Assembly: GCF_025821665.1 (NCBI RefSeq)
Contig: NZ_JACKSJ010000098.1
Coordinates: 1-64,000 of the forward strand
Length of the DNA stretch: 64,000 nt
DNA from: [Mycobacterium] manitobense
GTDB lineage: Bacteria > Actinomycetota > Actinomycetes > Mycobacteriales > Mycobacteriaceae
Direction: 5' to 3'
Of this stretch, positions 49,316 through 57,014 are shown piece after piece; the stretch's first letter is position 1; each line of letters opens with the position of its first letter. The notes under the pieces are model-generated. The model saw nothing but the letters and a program-made list of their open reading frames with translations, was not told where the DNA came from and made no database searches. The position numbers were made by a program, and so were the translations under genes.

Positions 49316-50329
49316 TCACACAGACAGCCGCCGCGCAACCTCGCCGTACCGCTCGAACCGCTCCGGATCCGCCGCCGCGTTGTACAGCACGATCCGCGAC
49401 GCCACGCCGCCATACTTCTCCTGCAACGCACCGGCCAGCCCGTCCCACGTCGCCTCGGTCGCGAACGTCGCGATGTGCTCGTCGGTGATGCACGCCGCCA
49501 TCCCCGCGTAGTCGCCGGCCTTCTGCCTCTCCCGTGTTCGCGCCGTCGTTCCCTCGAACCCCGCCTCGTCCCAGATGAACGCGTAGTTCGGCGTGCTGCC
49601 GTAGAAGCTCATGCTCGCCCGCACCAGCTCGCGCTCGCGGTGTTGCTCCTCGTCAGTGTCGCCGACGATCGTCATCACCGGCACGATCAGCGCGACCTCG
49701 TCCGCCGACCGGCCCGACTTCGCCGCGCCCTCCGCCACTTTCGGCACCACATGCCTGGCGATATAGCCCGGCTCGCCGAGCGGATGCACGTGCACGCCGT
49801 CGGCCACCTCGCCGGCCATCCGCAGCATCCACGGGTTCACCGCCGCGACGTCGACCTTCGGGTCCGGCGCGTCGATCGGCCCCGCACTCCACTGCGGGGT
49901 GATGAAGTCCAGGTCGTAGAACTCGCCGTGATGATCTAGCTTCCCCGTCCGGAACGCCGCAAAGCACGCCTTCACCGCCAGCATGTAATCCCGCAGCCGC
50001 GGGCCCGGATGCTCGAACTCCGCCCCGTACCGCCGCACCACATGCGTGCGCACCTGCGTCCCCAGCCCCAGCCGGAATCGGCCGCCCGACGCCTCCTGCA
50101 GCTCCCACGCCGTCGCCGCGGTCACGAACGGACTGCGCGGGAACGCCACCGCCACCCCCGTCGACAGTTCCAGCCCCGGTGCCGCCTGCGACGCCACCGC
50201 CGCGTTGAGATACGCCGTCCGGCCCGTCTCGGTGAACAACAACCCGGAGAAACCCGCCGCCCGCGTCCGCCGCGCCAGCTCCGAGATCTGCGCCAGCGGC
50301 TGCGGGGTCGTCATCACGTCGACGCGCAT
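49316..50329 (-). CDS. LLM-class F420-dependent oxidoreductase, TIGR03617-like
   Basis: A 337-residue TIM-barrel protein with GLLFTETGRTAYLNAAVASQ, GVAVAFPRSPFVTAATAWEL, SGGRFRLGLGTQVR and DGVHVHPLGEPGYI. This pattern matches the mycobacterial LLM subgroup TIGR03617, thought to use F420. The substrate is unknown. The start at 50329 (MRVDVMTTPQP) is typical. A truncated TetR-type regulator begins 40 bases away on the other strand, and may once have controlled it. Confidence 0.9.
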   Translation of the reverse strand: MRVDVMTTPQPLAQISELARRTRAAGFSGLLFTETGRTAYLNAAVASQAAPGLELSTGVAVAFPRSPFVTAATAWELQEASGGRFRLGLGTQVRTHVVRRYGAEFEHPGPRLRDYMLAVKACFAAFRTGKLDHHGEFYDLDFITPQWSAGPIDAPDPKVDVAAVNPWMLRMAGEVADGVHVHPLGEPGYIARHVVPKVAEGAAKSGRSADEVALIVPVMTIVGDTDEEQHRERELVRASMSFYGSTPNYAFIWDEAGFEGTTARTRERQKAGDYAGMAACITDEHIATFATEATWDGLAGALQEKYGGVASRIVLYNAAADPERFERYGEVARRLSV

Positions 50330-50368
50330 CAGCCGAACCCTACGCCGACGTCACGCCACCCGGCTCAC

Positions 50369-50698
50369 GTGCGCGGCCGTTTCGTGGAGATCATCGCCGC
50401 CGACTCGCACGTCCACCGCATCGCCACCGTGGACGCCAGCGCCGTCCCGGGTCTCGTGGAACACCGGGCGGACATTCTGGACCAGATCGCCTCTCTCATC
50501 GTCGAACTCGCCCCCGAGGTGCTCAGCGCCGAAACCCCTGATGCGGACGCACTACGGCGTGGGGCGTTGTCTATGGTCGGCGGCGCCAACCAGCTCATCG
50601 AGGCGTGGCTCAGCGATCCGAAGGAGACGCCTGCCGAACTCGCGGCGATCGCCGCCAACCTGTGCGTCGCCGTGGTCGACGGCATGGCCACCGGATAG
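50369..50698 (+). pseudogene. 5'-truncated TetR-family regulator
   Basis: The 109-residue frame from a GTG at 50369 reads like the ligand-binding half of a TetR protein (FVEIIAADSHVHRIATVDAS, LRRGALSMVGGANQLIEAWL). The DNA-binding helix-turn-helix that should come first is absent; the upstream bases belong to the LLM gene start region. It is probably a remnant. Confidence 0.65.
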
Positions 50699-50763
50699 GC
50701 GGCAAGTCAGCGGCTCGCAAGCCAGGGGTAGTGATCGTCGCGGGAGGAGCGTGCGCGGCACGG

Positions 50764-51090
50764 CTATCGCGGCGGCTTGTCGTCCTCCGGAGGATCGGGC
50801 TGCCGGTCGTCGCGCGAGGCCGCGAAGATGATGCCTCCGATCTTGATGTGTGGAGACCTGAAGAATGCGGTGATCACCGACATGGCGACGCAGAACCCCG
50901 CGATGGTCAGGCCGCGGTGTGCATCGTGGCCGGCGGCGAGCACCATGAGCACGCCACCTGCCAACCAGCAGATCCAGTACGCCCGCCGCCGGTCGCGCCT
51001 CGTGGACAGGAAGGCGCCGCCGACCATACCGATGGCGATGACACCGAATCCCGCCCAGAAGGCAACGTCCGCCGATGACCACGTATCCAC
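50764..51090 (-). CDS. Small membrane protein, unknown function
   Basis: A 108-residue protein with three hydrophobic helices (VAFWAGFGVIAIGMVGGAFL, AYWICWLAGGVLMVLAAG, LTIAGFCVAMSVITAFF) and a charged C-terminal tail (RDDRQPDPPEDDKPPR). The GTG at 51090 is used as the start. No family is recognised. Confidence 0.65.
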   Translation of the reverse strand: MDTWSSADVAFWAGFGVIAIGMVGGAFLSTRRDRRRAYWICWLAGGVLMVLAAGHDAHRGLTIAGFCVAMSVITAFFRSPHIKIGGIIFAASRDDRQPDPPEDDKPPR

Positions 51091-51329
51091 TCATCGAGCC
51101 TAAGTCGATCGCGGCTACATGAGACGCGACAATCGTCGGCGCCGGATTCACAGGAAACCGCTGAAACGCACAGCCGCTCGGCAGCATGTTGCCATGAGAG
51201 AACCCTGGTATTGGCAGGGTTGTGACAGGCATTCTCTGCTCATCGCGGGCCCTACGGCGCTGTAGCACTGCGACGCGCGACCCGACTGCCCACGGTCTGC
51301 GCCACTGTCGAGCAACAACAGGAGCCCTC

Positions 51330-51668
51330 ATGAAGATGCACGTATTCCGCGCCGCAGGCGCTCTCGCGCTGATTGCCCCCGCTGCCATCGGACTGGCCGG
51401 CCCGGCACAGGCCGACGGGCCGACGTTCGTCATGCCGTCGGTCGAGAAGATGAGCCTCCAGAAAGCCACCAAAACCATCGACAAGCTCGACCCCAACACG
51501 ACATTCGTCATCAAGTCTCACAACATCGACGGCCCGACAAAGCAGAAGCAGATCGACTTGATGTACTGGGAGGTCTGCTCGCAATCTCCCGCCGCCGGAG
51601 CCGAATTCACTCCGAGCGAGGACATCGAAATGTCCGTGTCCCGCTTCTTCGACGGCTGCGACGGCTAG
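51330..51668 (+). CDS. Secreted PASTA-like small protein
   Basis: A 112-residue exported protein. The signal peptide ends at LAGPAQADG. The mature part FVMPSVEKMSLQKATKTIDK resembles a PASTA domain (MP.V..MsL..A...I), continues with VCSQSPAAGAEFTPSEDIEM and has a second Cys near the end, suggesting one disulfide. PASTA domains bind peptidoglycan-like ligands or have structural roles. A good CAGGAG ribosome-binding site precedes the ATG at 51330. Confidence 0.75.
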   Translation: MKMHVFRAAGALALIAPAAIGLAGPAQADGPTFVMPSVEKMSLQKATKTIDKLDPNTTFVIKSHNIDGPTKQKQIDLMYWEVCSQSPAAGAEFTPSEDIEMSVSRFFDGCDG

Positions 51669-51750
51669 ACACCGACGCGAGCGAGAAGCCACGGTCGTGA
51701 TCGGCCGCCGTTGACGACCATGGCTGCGCTTTCGCGTGCAGGACAACCGA

Positions 51751-54081
51751 TCAGCGCGTTGCCAGCCAGGCGAAGAAGTCGTCTGCGCAGAACACCGGCT
51801 TTCCGTACTCCTGCGCCTTGCGCGCCTTGCCCGACTGCGTGCCCACCTCGGCGGTCACCAGCACGTCGCAGCGGGTCTTCGACACCGTCTTGACCGGCGT
51901 CAGACCTGCCTCGGCGGCCAGCCGCTCCATCTCGGGGCGCTCGACGATCCGGCCGGACCTGTCCTGCGCGGTGCCGGTGAAGCAGATCCGCATCCCCGGG
52001 GTGAGCGTTGCCGCGATGTCCTCTCCGCCGCCGCACAGCGCGTCCGTGTCGATGTCCACGCCGAGCAGCCGTGACGCCTCCTCGAGCCGTGCCGCCACCT
52101 CCTTCGGCAGCTGCACCCGCGCCGCCGCCGCCCGCAATTGGTCGGCCACCGACTGCCGCGCCGCAGCATCCGCCGGCGCGTCGAGATCCCGAGGTACCGA
52201 CGCGCCCAGCAGCACGGCGCTGACATCGCGGCTGATCCGCAGCAGAGCCGACAGCCCGGGGAGGTGGTCCGCGACCGGTGTGGGTGCGTCGAGGTCACGG
52301 CTCACCAGCAGGCCGGACGACTCGACGGCGTCAGGTTCCTCGAACGGTGACGACCCGTCCTCGGCAGGCATGCCGCCGTGGGCGCTCAGGGCCGAGCGGG
52401 CCCGCTCCAGCGCCGTGCGCCCGGAGATCCGCGTACCGCGCAGCTCGACGCCCAGCGGCATCGCCGTCACGAAGCCAAGGCGTTTGAGCTCGAAGTCGAT
52501 TAGGCCGAGCTGATCGTCGACGTCGACCCCGACGGGCGTGCAGCCGGCCAGCATGGGAGCGATCACCGCCCACGCCTCGCGCAGCGTCGGCGCCAGCAGC
52601 ACATCGGACACGGTGATACCGAACGCCGTTCGCGCGTCGGCGAGGTCGCGCTGCGGGTTGATCAGCGTCGAGAGTGCGGTGCCGTCGTCGAACGCCACCG
52701 CCAGCTCGACCGGCCGCGGCCGCGACATCCGCCCCTCGTCGCCGACGGTGAGCATGCCGATCGCGCAGTACCGCCGCGCGCCCACGCCGCCGTTCGCGGT
52801 GCGCAGAAAGCGGGCGATGCGACGGTCGGTCTTCAGGTCCTTCGGCAGCACAGGGCGTTTCAGCACCAGTCCGGCCAGCGACGTGCAGCGGCTCAGCGCG
52901 ACGTAGAGCTGGCCGGTGGAGAACATGCCGCCGGTGAGGTCGACGATCACCCGGTCGAGCGTCTGGCCCTGGCTCTTGTGGATCGTGATCGCCCACGCCG
53001 GCTTGAACGGCAGCTGGGTGTAGGAGCCGATGATCTCGCGGCCCAGCGACGAGCCGGACACCACCGGCCGGGTGGCCTCCCACGTGTAGGGCGCGACGTC
53101 GGCGACGGAGCCGTCGGGGAACTCCACCTCGACGACGGCGCCGTAGCGGTCGTAGCCGACCCCGACGATGCGGCCGATGCTGCCGTTGACCCAGCGGTCG
53201 CCCTGGTCGTTGTTGAGCATCATCATCTGCGCGCCGACCTTGAACCGCAGCGTCTCCTCGACCGGCGGATCGAACAGCGACAGATCACCGGACGCGCGCG
53301 CCTGGTGGAACAGTTCGTCGCCGGGCAGCCGTTCGAGGTGCTGGCGGTTGCGTGCGGTGACGAGCCGGTTGGTCGGTGCCAGGGTGAGCCAGAACTCGTC
53401 GTCGGGCGGCACGAAGTCGGCGTCGGCGCGGGCGTTGAGCTGCTGCTGCGCGTGGCCGAGTAGCACGCCCTCGCGGATCTCGTTGAGGATGGCGGTCATT
53501 CGGTCGTCGCCGAGCTGCCGGAACACCGTCGTCAACGAGATGGTGGGGAAGTCGTCGCGGTCGAAACTGCGGGCGGAGAAGAAGTACGGCGTCTCGTAGG
53601 CGGTGGTGAAGAAGCCGGCCTCGTGCTCGCTGACCACGGGCGGCAGTTGGTAGAGGTCGCCGACGAGAACGATCTGCACACCGCCGAAGGGTGCGCCGGG
53701 AGCGGGGCCGAACCGCTCGAGCGCCGCGGCCACCATGTCGAAGACGTCGGCGCGGACCATCGAGGCCTCGTCGATGATGAGCGTCTGCAGCGATGCCAGG
53801 GTCTTGGTGAACCGTCCCGGGCGGTATGCGCCGGAGCGGATGTCGTCGAGGGTAGTGGTGGTGCGGAAACCGAAGAGCCGGTGGATGGTGTAGCCGTCGA
53901 CGTTGAGCGCGGCGATCCCGGTGGGCGCGACCACCACGACATTGCGGTCGATGTCCGCCATGAACAACCGGATGAGCGTGGACTTGCCGGTGCCCGCCTT
54001 GCCGGTCAGGAAGAGGTGGCGGCCGCCGGCCAAGAGGTCCAGCGCGTGACGGAACTCGTCGGTGAGGACGATGCCTGCCAT
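51751..54081 (-). CDS. Pif1/RecD-like helicase with C-terminal BRCT domain
   Basis: A 776-residue protein. The N-terminal half is a Pif1-type superfamily 1B helicase: Walker A GKAGTGKSTLI, APTGIAALNVDG, IIDEASMVRADVFD, LVGDLYQLPPV and the C-terminal motifs AITIHKSQGQTLD and YVALSRCTS. A middle region (VELAVAFDDGTALSTLINPQ) resembles a DnaQ-like fold but lacks clear catalytic residues. The end (GMRICFTGTAQDRSGR to KPVFCADDFFAWL) is a BRCT domain as found in DNA ligase and DinG-type proteins. It should act in DNA repair or replication-fork processing. The start at 54081 (MAGIVLTDEF) is preferred over a GTG at 54108. Confidence 0.92.
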   Translation of the reverse strand: MAGIVLTDEFRHALDLLAGGRHLFLTGKAGTGKSTLIRLFMADIDRNVVVVAPTGIAALNVDGYTIHRLFGFRTTTTLDDIRSGAYRPGRFTKTLASLQTLIIDEASMVRADVFDMVAAALERFGPAPGAPFGGVQIVLVGDLYQLPPVVSEHEAGFFTTAYETPYFFSARSFDRDDFPTISLTTVFRQLGDDRMTAILNEIREGVLLGHAQQQLNARADADFVPPDDEFWLTLAPTNRLVTARNRQHLERLPGDELFHQARASGDLSLFDPPVEETLRFKVGAQMMMLNNDQGDRWVNGSIGRIVGVGYDRYGAVVEVEFPDGSVADVAPYTWEATRPVVSGSSLGREIIGSYTQLPFKPAWAITIHKSQGQTLDRVIVDLTGGMFSTGQLYVALSRCTSLAGLVLKRPVLPKDLKTDRRIARFLRTANGGVGARRYCAIGMLTVGDEGRMSRPRPVELAVAFDDGTALSTLINPQRDLADARTAFGITVSDVLLAPTLREAWAVIAPMLAGCTPVGVDVDDQLGLIDFELKRLGFVTAMPLGVELRGTRISGRTALERARSALSAHGGMPAEDGSSPFEEPDAVESSGLLVSRDLDAPTPVADHLPGLSALLRISRDVSAVLLGASVPRDLDAPADAAARQSVADQLRAAAARVQLPKEVAARLEEASRLLGVDIDTDALCGGGEDIAATLTPGMRICFTGTAQDRSGRIVERPEMERLAAEAGLTPVKTVSKTRCDVLVTAEVGTQSGKARKAQEYGKPVFCADDFFAWLATR

Positions 54082-54131
54082 GGCCGCACTGTAGTCCGGC
54101 GATGTCACCGGTCGGGAGTAGCTTCCGCGCC

Positions 54132-54536
54132 ATGGCTGATCACACAATCGTCGTGTTGTCCCAGGCCGAGGGAGAACCGCTGTCGCTCATGCGTGCTGCC
54201 GGTGTGATCCGTTGGCTGCGAGGGACACGCGACCCCGCGAACCTTCAGATCGGTGCACGCCTGACCGAGGGGTCGACAGTGTTCACCGTTTCTGGTCACA
54301 GCGTCGTCGTCGAGAGCTGGCTCGCCGAACGGTGCAAGGACAGATGGGCCGGCCCCGGCAGCAGGATGGTGCTCGATGACAACGCGGTCCTTGTCGTCAA
54401 ACGCTGTGTCATCGCGCCGCAGCCACCACAGGCGCGACAGACCGCAACCCTCTCGTCGAGCTCCGAGTCCGACGACTTCGGTTGGATGATGGACGTGGTC
54501 AACAAGATGGCGGCGCTGTCCATCAGCTCCTCCTAG
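54132..54536 (+). CDS. Conserved hypothetical protein, 134 residues
   Basis: A soluble protein starting MADHTIVVLSQAEGEPLSLM with Trp/Arg-rich core and a Ser-rich C-terminus. No family or motif is recognised. It is divergent from the helicase gene, with only 50 bases between the starts. Confidence 0.55.
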   Translation: MADHTIVVLSQAEGEPLSLMRAAGVIRWLRGTRDPANLQIGARLTEGSTVFTVSGHSVVVESWLAERCKDRWAGPGSRMVLDDNAVLVVKRCVIAPQPPQARQTATLSSSSESDDFGWMMDVVNKMAALSISSS

Positions 54537-54650
54537 GCGACAAAAAGCCGAGCTTGGTTCCACCGTCCGAGTCCACCGGGCGGTGCGCAAAACGCACGTC
54601 CTCGGAGGCCGCGATGTGACGCCGACCCCAGGTAGAGGTGCGAGCCGTGA

Positions 54651-54677
54651 GTGCTACACAAGTGCTACGGTCGTAGC
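54651..54677 (+). promoter_or_regulatory. VapB operator overlapping the antitoxin start
   Basis: GTGCTAC occurs twice (54651-54657 and 54662-54668), and GCTACG-GT-CGTAGC (54664-54677) is an inverted repeat that ends immediately at the ATG. This position implies autoregulation and a leaderless or very short transcript. Confidence 0.65.
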
Positions 54678-54938
54678 ATGAGCGAAGTGGCCTCCCGCGA
54701 ACTGCGCAACGAGACGGCGGGATTACTCCGCAGGGTTCAGGCGGGCGAGGACATCACCGTCACGCTCAACGGCCGGCCCGTCGCCCGCCTCGTCCCCTTC
54801 GAGCCCGCGCGACGACGCTGGCTCAGCAGAGAAGAGTTCGTCAGCCGGATGCGCCGTGCACAGGCTGACCCCGGCCTGCGCAACGACCTCGCCGCCTTGG
54901 CCGGAGAAACTACCGACGACCTCGAGCCGCTGCGGTGA
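54678..54938 (+). CDS. vapB: Type II antitoxin, Phd/YefM-VapB type
   Basis: An 86-residue antitoxin: EVASRELRNETAGLLRRVQAGEDITVTLNGRPVARLVP is not written in full here, but the core RELRNETAGLLRRVQAG and GRPVARLVPF are the Phd/YefM DNA-binding fold. The C-terminal acidic tail (GETTDDLEPL) would wrap the toxin. It overlaps the toxin gene by four bases (GTGA at 54935). Confidence 0.92.
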   Translation: MSEVASRELRNETAGLLRRVQAGEDITVTLNGRPVARLVPFEPARRRWLSREEFVSRMRRAQADPGLRNDLAALAGETTDDLEPLR

Positions 54939-55333
54939 CAGCGGCCGGCGTGCTCGACACGTCGGTGTTCATCGCCCACGAAAGCGGTCGTTCACTGGAT
55001 GCTTCGCGCATTCCGGACGAAGTCGCGACAACCGTGATCGCCTTGGCCGAACTCAACACCGGAGTCCTCGCTGCCGCGGACGCCGACACCCGAGCGCAGC
55101 GATTGACCACACTCGACGCCGTCTCCGACCTGGCCGCGTTGCCCGTTGACGAGGATGCTGCGCGAATGTGGGCGCGGATGCGTGTCTATCTCGCCGAGGC
55201 CGGTCGTCGGGTGCGCATCAACGATCTGTGGATCGCGGCCATTGCGGCGTCGCGGGGCCTCGCCGTCGTAACCCAGGACGGGGACTTCGATGCCCTCGAC
55301 GGTGTCGCCGGGCTGACCGTCATCCGGGTGTGA
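54935..55333 (+). CDS. vapC: PIN-domain toxin VapC
   Basis: A 132-residue PIN ribonuclease. The acidic catalytic residues are visible: LDTSVFIAHE (Asp), TVIALAELNTG (Glu), INDLWIAAIAA (Asp) and TQDGDFDAL (Asp). It should cut RNA, typically tRNA or rRNA, when the antitoxin is lost. The GTG start lies in the antitoxin stop. Confidence 0.95.
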   Translation: MTAAGVLDTSVFIAHESGRSLDASRIPDEVATTVIALAELNTGVLAAADADTRAQRLTTLDAVSDLAALPVDEDAARMWARMRVYLAEAGRRVRINDLWIAAIAASRGLAVVTQDGDFDALDGVAGLTVIRV

Positions 55334-55367
55334 ATTCCAGCCCTCGCGAAATCGCGTCCGGTCCAAT

Positions 55368-56966
55368 TCATTTCCTGTCGCGCACCGCCAGGTAGTGCTC
55401 TGACACCGCCGGGCCGTCGAGGTAACGCTCGACGGCCTCCTCGATCAACCGGTCCTGGCCGGTGAGGCGGACGTAGTGCTGATGCATGTGCTCGCCCCAC
55501 GACCGCACGACGAACGACTCCACGAACGTCGACTCGTGCTCGACGCTGCGGAAGAGTCGCCACTCCGAGGCCCCGGTGCGCTGGCGGGAACGGCCCAGCA
55601 CGGCCATCGCGGATAGGAAGCCTTCCTCGTCCGATGCCGCGACGCGATACGCGGTCAACACCATGACCGGCCCGTCCAGCGGTTCGGGCTCGAAGGTCAG
55701 CGTCGGTTCGGGCCAGTGCGCGGACGGCGTCAGGTCGAGATTGCCGGTGTTCGCGTGCAGCGGCCACCACAACGACGACAGCCCGCACACCACCAGCAGC
55801 GCCGCGCTCACCAGCAGGCTGATCGAACTGGTGGTGGTCCCCGCGAGCACTCCCCACACCACCGAACCCAACGCCTGCCCACCCATGAAGATCAGCTGGT
55901 ACACCGACAATCCGCGGGCCCGCACCCACGCGGGCAGGTTCAGCTGCATCGACGCATTCAGCGTCGACAGCGACAGCAGCCATGATGCGCCACCGACGAC
56001 CAGGGCCAGGAACACCACCGTGAAGTTCGGCACCAGCGCCAGCACCGCGGTGGCCACCGCGAAGCCCGCCGCACCGAGCGTCAGCATGGTGTTCTGGCCG
56101 AACCGCGCCCGCAGCCGCGACAGCATGAATGCGCCGAGCACCGCACCCGCGCCGAGCGCCCCCAGCAGCAACCCATACCCCGCGGACGACAACCCCAGCC
56201 GGTCGCTCGCGATCACCGGCAGCAGACCCCAGATCGCGCTTCCGGGGGCGATGAACAACGCCGCCCGCAACAGGATTCGTCGCACGATGGGGGAGCTGCG
56301 GATGAACCGTCCGCCCGCGCTCAGCGCCGCCAGCGCCCGCTCCGGGGGATAGCCGCTCTCGACGGCGGGGCGGCGCCACGCGACGAGGACGAACACGATG
56401 CCCACGAACGAGACGGCGTTGAGCGCGAACACCAGGGTCGGTCCGGACAACGACACCAGCACCCCGGCGATCGCAGGCCCGATCGCCCGAGCGCCGTTGA
56501 TGCTCATGCTGCCCAACGCCGCCGCGGCCGGAATCTGCTCGGCCGGAACAAGATCAGGCTGTATCGCCTGCCACGCCGGCGCGGTCAACGCCTGCCCACA
56601 CCCGATGACGAACAACAGCGTTAGCAGCACCGCCGGCGTGGTCAGCCCGAATCCGGTCAGCGTGGCGAGCAGTCCCACTCCCGCGGCCATCGCCCCCTGG
56701 GTGGCGATGAGGAGCCGGCGCCGGTCGATCAGATCGGCGAGGACACCCGACGGCAGCGCCAGCAGCATCACCGGCAGCGTCGTGGCGGTCTGCACCAGCG
56801 GGACCAGGACGGCCGCCCGGGGATCGCCGACGAGCATCCACTGCGCGCCCACCGTCTGCATCCAGGTGCCGAGGTTGGAGACGAGCTGCGCGATCCACAG
56901 CGCGCGGTAGACCGGTGAGCGGAGCGGAGCCCACGTCGACGTCGCCGCTGTGCTCACCGATGCCAT
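55368..56966 (-). CDS. MFS transporter (MFS_3/EntS-like) with C-terminal alpha-beta barrel domain
   Basis: A 532-residue protein with about twelve transmembrane helices. N-terminal LRSPVYRALWIAQLVSNLGT and the motif A-like GVLADLIDRRRLL fit the major facilitator group that includes EntS-type exporters. The last 100 residues (LTAYRVAASDEEGFLSAMAV, EWRLFRSVEHESTFVESFVV) form a small dimeric barrel related to antibiotic-biosynthesis monooxygenases; this extension is known in the MFS_3 type. It probably exports small molecules. The substrate is unknown. Confidence 0.88.
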   Translation of the reverse strand: MASVSTAATSTWAPLRSPVYRALWIAQLVSNLGTWMQTVGAQWMLVGDPRAAVLVPLVQTATTLPVMLLALPSGVLADLIDRRRLLIATQGAMAAGVGLLATLTGFGLTTPAVLLTLLFVIGCGQALTAPAWQAIQPDLVPAEQIPAAAALGSMSINGARAIGPAIAGVLVSLSGPTLVFALNAVSFVGIVFVLVAWRRPAVESGYPPERALAALSAGGRFIRSSPIVRRILLRAALFIAPGSAIWGLLPVIASDRLGLSSAGYGLLLGALGAGAVLGAFMLSRLRARFGQNTMLTLGAAGFAVATAVLALVPNFTVVFLALVVGGASWLLSLSTLNASMQLNLPAWVRARGLSVYQLIFMGGQALGSVVWGVLAGTTTSSISLLVSAALLVVCGLSSLWWPLHANTGNLDLTPSAHWPEPTLTFEPEPLDGPVMVLTAYRVAASDEEGFLSAMAVLGRSRQRTGASEWRLFRSVEHESTFVESFVVRSWGEHMHQHYVRLTGQDRLIEEAVERYLDGPAVSEHYLAVRDRK

Positions 56967-57014
56967 TCCGCCCCCTGTCTGGACCTCTGGTCACTGTAGG
57001 GGTGGGTTCCAGCG

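Noticed and set aside
54651..54677. Start of the VapB antitoxin at 54651
   Set aside because: An in-frame start codon exists there but it lies in the operator repeats; the ATG at 54678 gives the standard N-terminus.
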